Assembly (NCBI GenBank): GCA_036971475.1
Contig: JBAIZL010000008.1
Location: 11,691,788 to 11,755,787 of the forward strand
Direction of reading: 5' to 3'
Length of the DNA: 64,000 bases
Origin: Prosapia bicincta
Lineage: Eukaryota > Arthropoda > Insecta > Hemiptera > Cercopidae
The notes beneath the pieces were generated by a model. It had not been told where the DNA came from. It worked only from the letters and a program-made list of their open reading frames with translations, and searched no databases. This document shows positions 14,105 to 27,579 of this stretch, piece by piece. Made by a program: the position numbers and the translations under genes. The stretch's first letter is position 1; every line of letters starts with the position of its first letter.

Positions 14105-15611
14105 TGTGAAACAGGACTTTATTTTATTTCGTTTTATGTCGGAATGGTTAACGGTCCGTTTTCTGGCCGTATACGGCGATAAATAAAGCACTTAAGCGAT
14201 ATTACTTCGGTCAGAAGTGTTTAGAAAACGTTGCGCTTCAATTAAAACACGCTCCGGTAACTTGAATTGCAGTCGCGGCCGCCGTACGGCACGGCGTAAT
14301 CGTGCGTGGTTTTCGGTCGTCAACGACACCGTTTACGTTCGGACGTCGATCCGTCTCCGGTATGGCATGCACCGGGAATCGGTATATCGCGTTGCGAAGC
14401 AGACACTTGTAGCCGCAAAATCCGGTGCCGTTCGGTTCGACATAAGGTCTGCAAGTATTAGAAAATTATGTTCGAAGTTGGAGTTCGGCAAAACTCGTGC
14501 TAAGAATCCTAGCGGATAGCGGCCTCCTAATAATCTGCAGTATCTTAAACGTGATGCGTATTTTAACGTATTTGACGAAATATACCGTCCGACAAGCGCT
14601 AAAAAGAGCAATTCACTTCGTTATCGTTACAACTTTACAGCCAGACCTCTCCTTCCGGCGTGTGTTTATAAATATCTACCCATAACCGGCAAAGGCCTGT
14701 GCTCGTTCGACCTAAATGCATTAACATTCGTCTAACGTCGTTGGTTTTTACGTCCGTTACAGGGGAAATTGCATGTTTGTCTGCCAACATAATTTTATAC
14801 AAAAAATAATATTGAAAAAACAAAAAAAAAAAAAACAAATATATATAAATCCGTAAGATATGAGAGTAATTGAAAGAGCCGCTACGTTATGAAGTGACAT
14901 ACGAACGTGTACGTAGCGGGAAATATATAATTCCTAGAAACCAACTTATATATTATTAGGTAGTAATCAGAAAACAATCATAAATAAATAAAATGTGTCT
15001 GTGAGAACTACCAACACGAACGTGTAGCATTCAACGAATGATGTCGTTATAGTAGTAAGCTACGCCTAGCGACCGATCATCACGAGGTGTTGTGCGACCG
15101 ATGATCACCGTAATTCCATATCTTTTATCAACGTATATCTTTTTATCTACTATAACTACGTAATGACATGCAAACACTAACAAACTACCTTGTTGTAAGC
15201 CACATATAGACCTGTAAGGAGTGTGCGTGCAAGTAATAGTAATCTGGAAACTGGAAGAGTAAAATTTATGAAAAGTGACAAATAAAACGTGTGGGTACTA
15301 AATTTTGAGCCGCATATATAATAATAATTTCACATACTTTAATAATATTTTTAATATTAATTAATAATAATTACAATTCAGAAAAATATACGTAACCTAG
15401 GTCGAGTGGCAAGCAAGTTCAATTAATCGTATACACAGTTTGCTATTTATTATTATAAACAATTAATAAATAACTCGTCGCTGACGAGCAACTCCGTGTT
15501 ATATATAGCTCACAAGTCGTATAACTACATAGCTAGCGACGGAACGAAAAAAAAAAAACAGAAAAAAAAGAAGAAAACTCGCAATAAAACGAAATAGACA
15601 AGATAATTCGT

Positions 15612-15627
15612 GGCCCTGAAAAGGGCC
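15612..15627 (-). terminator. Histone 3' stem-loop, H4 unit 3
   Basis: Same GGCCCTTTTCAGGGCC. Confidence 0.95.
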
Positions 15628-15682
15628 TTTTGTTACCGACACAAGTAGTGTGTAGCAGGCGACGTAGAGAAGGCCGTGCTGC

Positions 15683-16646
<964 letters not shown>

Positions 16647-16689
16647 ACGCTTATCGGCTATGAAGACGGTTTTGTAACGAAACACCAAC

Positions 16690-16705
16690 GGCCCTTCTTA
16701 GGGCC
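16690..16705 (+). terminator. Histone 3' stem-loop, H3 unit 3
   Basis: Same GGCCCTTCTTAGGGCC. Confidence 0.95.
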
Positions 16706-16836
16706 AATACAGGATATTATAATTCATTCTGCCGTCGGCTGTTGTGAATTTTGTACAACACCTTTGTCCTCTACCATATCGGCCCGCCTGGCCGTGAGTT
16801 ACTTTTTATTTATATCTTTATTATTACTATATATAC

Positions 16837-16889
<53 letters not shown>

Positions 16890-17284
16890 CTTATACGACT
16901 CACAATATTACAAGTTCGTCAGACATGATGGACGGGGAAGAAGGAGAAAAAATTGTTATTAATTAAGGCATTCTTTTTCTTAACCCCCACCCCACCCCCT
17001 CTCCCTACATACCCATATAATAATATAGTGTGTTTTAATAAATATTTTCGGCTACAAAGATAGGCTGCGTCCGCAGTGTGTGGTGTGTTCATAAAATATT
17101 AAATCACATCAACCTACCTACCCAAGGGGTACGTACGCACACTTGAACAAAGTTAAAACGTGGTATAACATACATATATGTAAACGGGTCAAAGTTCAAA
17201 TAAATTGAACGTTAATCTAAAGTTTATTGCAAACACCCACCGAGACACAGCCACTTTGTAACTGAATATATGAACGTGTTTATT

Positions 17285-17300
17285 GGCCCTTAGAAGGGCC
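17285..17300 (-). terminator. Histone 3' stem-loop, H2B unit 4
   Basis: Same GGCCCTTCTAAGGGCC with AATAAA adjoining. Confidence 0.95.
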
Positions 17301-17323
17301 GATTATTACAGACGACGGACGCT

Positions 17324-17695
17324 TTACTTAGAGCTGGTGTACTTAGTAACCGCCTTAGTACCTTCGCTCACAGCGTGCTTGGCCAACTCGCCGGGAAGGA
17401 GAAGCCTGACGGCAGTCTGGATCTCCCTGGAGGTGATTGTTGAACGCTTATTGTAGTGGGCGAGGCGAGACGCTTCGGCGGCGATGCGCTCGAATATGTC
17501 GTTTACAAAGCTGTTCATGATGCTCATGGCCTTGGACGAAACGCCAGTGTCGGGGTGGACCTGCTTCAGTACCTTGTATATGTAGATAGCGTAAGATTCC
17601 TTCCTCTTGCGCTTCTTTTTCTTATCTCCCTTGGTGATGTTCTTCTGGGCCTTGCCGGCCTTCTTCACTGCTTTACCGCTGGCTTTTGGAGGCAT
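17324..17695 (-). CDS. H2B: Histone H2B (unit 4)
   Basis: Same 123-residue product as the other complete copies. Its neighbourhood is intact although its unit is cut short further right, so it should be functional. Confidence 0.98.
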   Translation of the reverse strand: MPPKASGKAVKKAGKAQKNITKGDKKKKRKRKESYAIYIYKVLKQVHPDTGVSSKAMSIMNSFVNDIFERIAAEASRLAHYNKRSTITSREIQTAVRLLLPGELAKHAVSEGTKAVTKYTSSK

Positions 17696-18287
<592 letters not shown>

Positions 18288-18307
18288 GTCGGTAATTTCT
18301 TACCGAC
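18288..18307 (+). other. Second hairpin after the H2A stop (unit 4)
   Basis: Identical 20-nt inverted repeat at the same offset. Confidence 0.75.
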
Positions 18308-18316
18308 GAACAAAAC

Positions 18317-18332
18317 GGTCCTTTTAAGGGCC
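18317..18332 (+). terminator. Histone 3' stem-loop, H2A unit 4
   Basis: Same GGTCCTTTTAAGGGCC. Confidence 0.93.
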
Positions 18333-18429
18333 ATTATATATACATTAAACTTTTCGTCCTGTTCGGCGTTATCCATACCCTGCCAGTAGCCAACACAACG
18401 ATATCGCTTCAGAGGCTCAGGCTGAAACA

Positions 18430-18460
<31 letters not shown>

Positions 18461-18622
18461 ATTATAAGCACTTGCGTTTTACACTCTGCCGTTCGGTGCT
18501 GACTGACCGAGTAGCAAGTTCGATACTCTGTTTGTCAAAAAAAAAAAAAAAAAAAAAACGTCGAATACACGAGGAAAAATTATACACGTACATAAAATAA
18601 ATATATATATATAAATAAATAA

Positions 18623-18703
<81 letters not shown>

Positions 18704-18853
18704 GCCAAGTTAACGGTGTGCGCTGTAACGCGCGATATACTCTTCCATCCAGTCTGTTGGAAAGAGGGCCGATTGCGGGAAGTGCTACAATACATCCCTG
18801 GTTTGAGATCACAAACGCCAGCAACAGACCGAACGGAAAGAGATATCTTTGGC

Positions 18854-18869
18854 GGTCCTGATAAGGACC
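18854..18869 (-). terminator. Histone 3' stem-loop, H1 unit 4
   Basis: Same GGTCCTTATCAGGACC. Confidence 0.93.
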
Positions 18870-18914
18870 ATTGCTCTTGGACAACACACCGGTCTCGCGG
18901 AGAGTAGTTGTCTC

Positions 18915-19502
18915 CTACTTTTTCTTTGGCGCAGCCTTCTTGGCCGATTTGGGCTTCTTCACCGCAGCCTTTTTCGGTTTCGGAGTCTTCGGCTTTTTGG
19001 TAGGCGGCTTGGCTGTCCTCTTCGCCTTTGAAGGTGTTTTTGGCTTTGCGCTGGACGCCTTCTTCTTCTCGGCGGCGGGCTTTTTGGCAGCCGCTGTCTT
19101 CTTTTTGGGAGCGCTCTTCGAAGCGACAGCCTTCTTTTCTTTCGGCTGTTTGGCGGGAGCCTTTTTTACGGCGGACGTTTTCCCTTCGCCGGAGAGCTTG
19201 AACGATCCGGACGCGCCTTTCCCTTTCGGCTGTACCAGAGCGCCGGAAGCGACTGCCGCTTTCAAATACTTCTTGATGAAAGGGGCGAACTTTTCTGAGT
19301 CGACCTTGTAGTTTGCGGCGATGTACTTCTTGATCGCTTGCAGAGAAGAACCACCGCGTTCCTTCAGACTCTTGATAGCGGCGTTCACCATGTCCGCAGT
19401 AGGAGGATGGGCCGGCTTCACCCTGGGCTTCTTGCTGGCCGCCGCTTTCGCCTTTTTCGGGCTGGCCGCCGGGGCTGGAACGTTTGTAGCTGTATCTGCC
19501 AT
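18915..19502 (-). CDS. H1: Histone H1 (unit 4)
   Basis: Same 195-residue product and native upstream region; unaffected by the truncation of the unit. Confidence 0.98.
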   Translation of the reverse strand: MADTATNVPAPAASPKKAKAAASKKPRVKPAHPPTADMVNAAIKSLKERGGSSLQAIKKYIAANYKVDSEKFAPFIKKYLKAAVASGALVQPKGKGASGSFKLSGEGKTSAVKKAPAKQPKEKKAVASKSAPKKKTAAAKKPAAEKKKASSAKPKTPSKAKRTAKPPTKKPKTPKPKKAAVKKPKSAKKAAPKKK

Positions 19503-19576
19503 AGTAGATTTGGTTGCTACGGCGAATTTTTAAAAGTCGTTGCCTAACCAAACGCTAAGGACCTTATACAGAACGA
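19503..19576 (-). promoter_or_regulatory. H1 promoter (unit 4)
   Basis: Same as unit 2; GTATAAG at 19563-19569. Confidence 0.5.
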
Positions 19577-21083
19577 TGTGAAACAGGACTTTATTTTATT
19601 TCGTTTTATGTCGGAATGGTTAACGGTCCGTTTTCTGGCCGTATACGGCGATAAATAAAGCACTTAAGCGATATTACTTCGGTCAGAAGTGTTTAGAAAA
19701 CGTTGCGCTTCAATTAAAACACGCTCCGGTAACTTGAATTGCAGTCGCGGCCGCCGTACGGCACGGCGTAATCGTGCGTGGTTTTCGGTCGTCAACGACA
19801 CCGTTTACGTTCGGACGTCGATCCGTCTCCGGTATGGCATGCACCGGGAATCGGTATATCGCGTTGCGAAGCAGACACTTGTAGCCGCAAAATCCGGTGC
19901 CGTTCGGTTCGACATAAGGTCTGCAAGTATTAGAAAATTATGTTCGAAGTTGGAGTTCGGCAAAACTCGTGCTAAGAATCCTAGCGGATAGCGGCCTCCT
20001 AATAATCTGCAGTATCTTAAACGTGATGCGTATTTTAACGTATTTGACGAAATATACCGTCCGACAAGCGCTAAAAAGAGCAATTCACTTCGTTATCGTT
20101 ACAACTTTACAGCCAGACCTCTCCTTCCGGCGTGTGTTTATAAATATCTACCCATAACCGGCAAAGGCCTGTGCTCGTTCGACCTAAATGCATTAACATT
20201 CGTCTAACGTCGTTGGTTTTTACGTCCGTTACAGGGGAAATTGCATGTTTGTCTGCCAACATAATTTTATACAAAAAATAATATTGAAAAAACAAAAAAA
20301 AAAAAAACAAATATATATAAATCCGTAAGATATGAGAGTAATTGAAAGAGCCGCTACGTTATGAAGTGACATACGAACGTGTACGTAGCGGGAAATATAT
20401 AATTCCTAGAAACCAACTTATATATTATTAGGTAGTAATCAGAAAACAATCATAAATAAATAAAATGTGTCTGTGAGAACTACCAACACGAACGTGTAGC
20501 ATTCAACGAATGATGTCGTTATAGTAGTAAGCTACGCCTAGCGACCGATCATCACGAGGTGTTGTGCGACCGATGATCACCGTAATTCCATATCTTTTAT
20601 CAACGTATATCTTTTTATCTACTATAACTACGTAATGACATGCAAACACTAACAAACTACCTTGTTGTAAGCCACATATAGACCTGTAAGGAGTGTGCGT
20701 GCAAGTAATAGTAATCTGGAAACTGGAAGAGTAAAATTTATGAAAAGTGACAAATAAAACGTGTGGGTACTAAATTTTGAGCCGCATATATAATAATAAT
20801 TTCACATACTTTAATAATATTTTTAATATTAATTAATAATAATTACAATTCAGAAAAATATACGTAACCTAGGTCGAGTGGCAAGCAAGTTCAATTAATC
20901 GTATACACAGTTTGCTATTTATTATTATAAACAATTAATAAATAACTCGTCGCTGACGAGCAACTCCGTGTTATATATAGCTCACAAGTCGTATAACTAC
21001 ATAGCTAGCGACGGAACGAAAAAAAAAAAACAGAAAAAAAAGAAGAAAACTCGCAATAAAACGAAATAGACAAGATAATTCGT

Positions 21084-21099
21084 GGCCCTGAAAAGGGCC
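21084..21099 (-). terminator. Histone 3' stem-loop, H4 unit 4
   Basis: Same GGCCCTTTTCAGGGCC, retained although the promoter of this gene is lost. Confidence 0.95.
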
Positions 21100-21154
21100 T
21101 TTTGTTACCGACACAAGTAGTGTGTAGCAGGCGACGTAGAGAAGGCCGTGCTGC

Positions 21155-21524
<370 letters not shown>

Positions 21525-24500
21525 AGGCGCCTGACGCGCCTGAAGTGCCAGAAGTGCGTCATCCACACCCAACCGGTATCATTACTGACTATTTGTGTGG
21601 CTTTAAACTTAATGGGCGCCCGAGAGGATTGTTTTTTACTGCTTATTTCTACCAATATTAGCATTTTCCTTATATTCGTGATGCATCTAAACGATTCGGA
21701 TGTTAGTTTTATTCACTTTTTTAAAATCGGTTACAGCTCTTCCATCTCTTTTTGCGGGAGAGTTACATTTTTCATTGTTTCGCTGTCAGTTTTAGGTTTC
21801 TTGACTATGGACTCAGGTTGTTGTTAAGGAAGCATACACTTGTTTGGTGTCAACGTACTGCCTCTAACGTTAATGTACTCCCCATCATCGTTTTACTTGT
21901 GGCTACGTGATCTGTACTCTTTACACCTTCTTATCATTCAATGGAAATATTTATTGATTCGTCGGTCGGTCTAGTTTTCGTATTTTGTTTTTTTTAAAGT
22001 TTATTACTGACGTTAATTCACTTGTACTTTGATTACTTATTACAACTGGTGACCTATTCTACTATACGTTTATCCTACCAGTACATAGGTTGCGCTGTAA
22101 TCAGTTTTACCACAATTTACACAACTTTAACACTATTATTGTAGGTTTTTAATAAGTACCTTTTTATACTTCTGTTTTTTTTCCTATATCTAAGTTTCCA
22201 TTTCAAACCCGTCACATTCACTGTTCTTTCGGGTGGCGCAAGGATATTACATTCGAAACAAATGCTTCCTTCTCGTGGGATAAATGTATAGCCTTGGGAC
22301 TTGGTACTTCACTGACGCTCACCTACTTTCGGACTATTGCATTAATTAACATTGTGTATGACCTATCCTTCATATTCCTTTTTTATATTGAGCAGTACAG
22401 TATACTGTTTATTCTATTCATAATTTACATTACTGGCATCTTTTCAATACTAGTAATTTGTATTCGCATTTTATATTCTTTCTTGATATAGAAAACCTAA
22501 TATTACTACTGTGTTACACATTTCGAAATGGTTGGTCGTACTTTTACTAATTGAATTACATTCTAATATTTATTTTATAGAACTATTTTCAATTTTTAAT
22601 TACTTTTCTTTATTGTACTTTTAATTTCAATTTCGAGTTTAACAGCTTGAATATCTTTTATATGTACTACATTCTGGATTTTTACTATCAATTAATAAAT
22701 AACCCACATAATTGAATTCAACAAAGAACAGCGTACTTTTAAATGGACAAAGAGAGAGGGTCTTTTCAGCATTTGTGGTGATTTCTGTTATTAAAATGTA
22801 GTATTTTAACTACAACATTCTGTTTTTAACAATACCATTTTCAATAAGTTAGTTCTTGGCCGTTGTGTAGGTGGCTCTGTAAACAGTTTTACTAGTTTTA
22901 TGAAGATATTGTAGTTTCTTATGAATTACGTGCACAGAAATATTGCGTTTCAATTAACAAAACGAGTACGATGTGTAGCTTTACCCATTTTGGAGGAGAA
23001 TGGTTGCATAACTTTTACTACTAAATATACATTCATAACAGATAGAATAACTTCTCACGGGTTATAGAATTTGCTTTTCTAGTTGGTCAACTTGTTTCCT
23101 CTTACAACGATGTACCGGATAATATACACATCTCATGCATCATAATCTCTATAATACGTTATCAGTATACTGTACGTGGTATTAGATACAGGGCGTAATT
23201 GTGTTGACTTATCTAAACTGATATTTATTATGTATTTACTTATCAATAACTTATAAATACTACTGTACTTGCATATTCTGGCATACAACTATGAGTATTT
23301 ATTATAAAATATGAGAATCAGACAACGGGAAGTATTCCACTTTTATTTCGTTTTTTGAAATAAATAAAGTTCAACAATTATTGTGTTTCTTATTAACAAA
23401 CAAACGTACATACTCCTCCTCCCGTTACCATATGGTAACGGTGAGCGGTAACGGGTTGTTATGACATTCCAATTTTTTTTCAGATTATATATGAAGACTG
23501 ATGTTAATATCCTTTTCTGTCAACTATCGACACAAATTCAACGTGGTTAGATTATTTTTCTGCTATGTATTGACTTTATTTCTAAATTTTCTGTGCTACG
23601 TACTTTAATTTACAACTATTTCCTAAGACACTTTTTCAACATAATAAACAGGGATATTATAATACGACTATGTAATACTGTATGAAAACAACAAGATAAA
23701 TTTTAAGGTAATAGGACACTATAGTGCTTATATATCCTCTATAAAACTTTTTTTATTACAATATACCAACCTGTAAACCTCATTACATTACTGGTATTAC
23801 CATTCTCACTGTTTGTGCTGGCTGTCCAATCATGAAAAATAATAATATCCGAAAAGACTGTGATTAAGGCTCTGAAAAAAACAGAAAGATTTTCCATTCA
23901 ACAAACGTGGCTGACACAGAGGCCCGCCACATGACTGATCTCAGACGTATTCATCATTTTAACAAATAATCTATGTTTCTTTTAACTACTCTATCAAAAA
24001 TTACTTTTCAAGAGATAAATATTTATTAACCCTATATTAAAACCATAGCTTACAGTTTATAACATTCATAACGATACTTTTAAGATAATTAAAATCAACA
24101 TTTAACTACTATTTATAAATGTTCTCTCGTTGACCACATATTTCAAACATTAAAATACCTACATTTCTAATACATATGACACTTAAATTATACAAAATGT
24201 ATTCTAGTTGACAGAAATAATGAAAGTTCAAGTCAATAAAGCTTTAATTACGTTTTAATCTATTTTATATAACAAAATAGAAATAAAATATTTTGTTATT
24301 ATAATTCGTCAACTACAATATATCTTCTATGTTAGGGTTTATAAATTATGTTACTTAAATAGATAGTATTTTATTTAGGTTATGATTTCACTAGGATTTG
24401 ATTATGACTAGTTATATTTAACAACTAAATAATTATTCCCTTAGAACGAAAGTACTACCTTCAAGCTAAATCAATTATTCGGTGGGCGTTGAAATAATTA

Positions 24501-25560
24501 CTACACGAGTTATTAATTATTTATGATAATATGATGATGACTTATAAATTTTCTTTTAAAATAAGAAATTAAAATGTAATTATAATATCAAGAAAATATA
24601 TCATTTCATTTCTCACAAACCAACACGAATAAAATTATAAGTGGCACTATTGCAGCAATTTTATTTTAAATCTATTGTGGTAAAACCAATTATTTTTGTA
24701 ACTTAAAAACAATCATCTCTTCAAACGCACCCTAAATTACAGGGAGGGAAATGGCTTGTTTTATAATATGTCATTGAGTAGGATGTAACAGAACACTAAA
24801 TACGGTTATATAATTAATACGAGTTTTGTTGTGTCAACTGATAACTACTAAGACCATTCTGTGCTGCGCTCTGGTGGTCTTCGTCTTTGGTACTACAGAA
24901 AGAAATTAATATACTGAGTTACTGGTAACGGCAGAGAAAAATTAGAACCTTTACCGCGCAATATACTATACTTTCTTATTTTTGAATGAGAGTCAAAGTT
25001 TTTATTACATTTAAGGCACACATTTACTTGTGTCACCGTTCACACATATTGTACTGGCAGGCTACAAAGGTGTGTCACTAAATCGATTATTTACATATTA
25101 GGCCCTACTCATTTTTAAACGTTTATTTATTTTTACTGATTTTTATTTTAATATTTGAGTAAATAATCGTTTTACAGTTATTGGCTGTCGTTATGTATTT
25201 CTAGGTTCTACAAAGAAACGATAAGACTATTCGAAAAAACAACACGAGTAGTATGGAAACCATACGTTTAGAGTGGCTTCAAGACATGAAACCTTTTTCA
25301 TACAATTTTCACATTAACCTGATCAGTGAAAAATTAGTCTGATGCTGTCACTGTATCTGTGTTTCGGTGCAGTTTGTATAGTTCACCGTCTCCCGTCGTC
25401 AGGTGGCCATCCATGGTACTTTTTCGCGTCAGTCAGTTCTCTTTGTGAGTGCGATTCTTCGTTCGCTATGCGTTCTAAAACACGATTTGTCTAATCGTTA
25501 GAGGATTCACTAATTATAGACCAATCAGATCAATTAATTCATGGGTAAATAGCTGTGTGA
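21525..25560. other. AT-rich flank of the histone array, no gene recognised
   Basis: Begins abruptly after the array junction with GC-rich bases containing GCGCCTGA twice in direct repeat, then falls to very AT-rich DNA. Open frames are short (at most 76 codons) and unlike known proteins. A 20-bp palindrome lies at 23422-23441. A moderately GC-richer patch at about 25370-25460 precedes the minisatellite. Confidence 0.6.
23421..23455. repeat. Perfect 20-bp palindrome with an alternative third arm
   Basis: CCGTTACCATATGGTAACGG at 23422-23441 is a perfect palindrome. CCCGTTACC (23421-23429) is also complementary to a second arm, GGTAACGGG at 23447-23455. Confidence 0.8.
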
Positions 25561-26010
25561 GATGTACGGTGTTGGGCAATGAGTCACGGGTAAATAGTTA
25601 ACTTAGATGTATGGTTTTGGGCAATGAGTAACGGGTAAATAGTTGCCTGAGATGTACAGTGTTGGGCAATAACTCACGGATAAATAGTTGGCTGAGATGT
25701 ACGGTGTTTGGCAATGAGTCACGGGTAAATAGTTGGCTGAGATGTACAGTGTTGGGCAATGACTCACGGATAAATAGTTGGCTGAGATGTACGGTTTTGG
25801 GCAATGAGTCACGGGTAAATAGTTGGCTGAGATGTACAGTGTTGGGCAATGACTCACGGATAAATAGTTGGCTGAGATGTACGGTGTTGGGCAATGAGTC
25901 ACGGGTTAATAGTTGCCTAAAATGTACAGTGTTGGGCAATAACTCACGGATATATAGTTGGCTGAGATGTACGGTGTTGGGCAATGAGTCACGGGTAAAT
26001 AGTTGCCAGA
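25561..26010. repeat. 45-bp minisatellite, ten copies, each with an AP-1-like site
   Basis: Ten units of 45 bp beginning GATGTAC. Most alternate between TGAGTCACGGG and TGACTCACGGA, giving a 90-bp dimer. Because 45 is a multiple of three it produces long repetitive open frames on both strands; I do not regard these as genes. Confidence 0.93.
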
Positions 26011-27291
26011 GTTGTACGGAGTTTTAGAATCCCGATTTCAGACAATAAAAGGAATAAAAGATCAATTTTGTGATACTACAAACCATAATTTAATCTACTT
26101 GTATCATCTTTGAATTCATTTATTTCCCTCAAAAGTAAATTTTTATAACTTTTTTACTCGTTTTTTTTTAAACTTTATCCATTTTAAAGTTTAATTTACA
26201 GAAATAATTTCTATTTGGCCTAATTATTTTTTGTCATTAAAACATCACACATATACGAAATCCTTTGTAAAAAAACCATACAAGTTTTATATAAATAAGA
26301 CATGAAATCATAACATCTTTTATACTTCTAACTAATTATATCATCTAACAGACTTATAAATCTGAACATGTTCTTATATATATATTAATAATTGTAAATT
26401 ATTTTCGTATTATTATTTCAAAATAGTTACTTTAATAATTTCAGTTTAGGCCATCAATAATACAGTATTTCCTAATATTTACTTTGCAAATCTCGCCTTA
26501 ATAAAGTCATTTAAAAGGTTTTAAAATCAATCTACATTTTCTTAAGTCCTTTTAGACTACTTCCTATTTAATTAAAATTTAATTTGAAAATAATAACATA
26601 AAAATATGAAATAGAATTTGTTTTTTAAAGTTCATTTAAATGTTTTAAAATCTCAAATAAATTTAATTATTAAAAATTTAAAGACAACCACAAACAGTGT
26701 TGATTGATTTACACAAAGTCAGTCTGTTACTAAAATAGTAAAACATTTTATAAATTTTCTATTTTACTCACAGTTTAATAACAATTTCGAGCTGAAATCT
26801 CACCATCTTCCATGTTGTTTCCAGACTGCCCTAGCCTTGGTTAGCGTCCCTTCAGCTAGCGACTTCATTACCCTTACTATGCACTATTTTAACAAATCAG
26901 CAACTGGTCCAAATCGTAAGATAGCTGGTGTTAAAATTCCCCACTCCCTTCTTCTTTACTAACAAAACTTCTGTTTCCACTTCAATCCCTCTAACTTAGT
27001 TTTGGTACGATTTAACGATTTTTTCATATCTTTAAATTATCTCAGATTTCCTCTGCTGATCACAATGAAATGTCAATGGCATTTCTACGTGAAAATTGGC
27101 TTTCCACATAATTAAACACGCCCTTTGTAGCAGGGAAATTACTTCGCGTCTTTTTCAAAATGACTCTACTTTTAGGTTTTAAGTTGAGAGAAAACATTTC
27201 CAATTACTTTATAAAGTTATTCAAAATTAATAATTTTATTTTTTTAAAAAATATCTCTTATTACACGTTACCACCTGTTGGGACCGTTATA
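26011..27291. other. AT-rich intergenic DNA, nothing recognised
   Basis: Mostly AT. A slightly GC-richer patch at about 26810-26960 follows a CAG after a pyrimidine tract, but no coding frame convinces. Confidence 0.5.
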
Positions 27292-27334
27292 GTGTGTGTG
27301 TGTGTGTGTGTGTTTGTGCGTGCGTATGTGTATC

Positions 27335-27433
<99 letters not shown>

Positions 27434-27454
27434 AATATATATATTATATATATT

Positions 27455-27529
<75 letters not shown>

Positions 27530-27548
27530 GCATCGATCGCCCCCCCCC
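27292..27548. repeat. (GT)n and (AT)n microsatellite ending in nine C
   Basis: GT repeats to about 27330, then interrupted AT repeats to 27527, then 9 C at 27540-27548. Tyr-Ile and Val-Cys open frames here are artefacts of the repeat. Confidence 0.95.
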
Positions 27549-27559
27549 AAAGCAAGTCG

Positions 27560-27574
27560 CTGGATACGCGCCTG
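27560..27574 (-). other. Possible DNA-transposon terminus
   Basis: The minus strand reads CAGGCGCGTATCCAG and runs soon after into a G-rich stretch. This resembles terminal repeats of some hAT-like elements (general recollection). No partner end was found. Confidence 0.2.
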
Positions 27575-27579
27575 TACTG

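Noticed and set aside
25598..26027. Long repetitive open frames of 100-130 codons on both strands
   Set aside because: Produced by a 45-bp tandem repeat whose length is a multiple of three.
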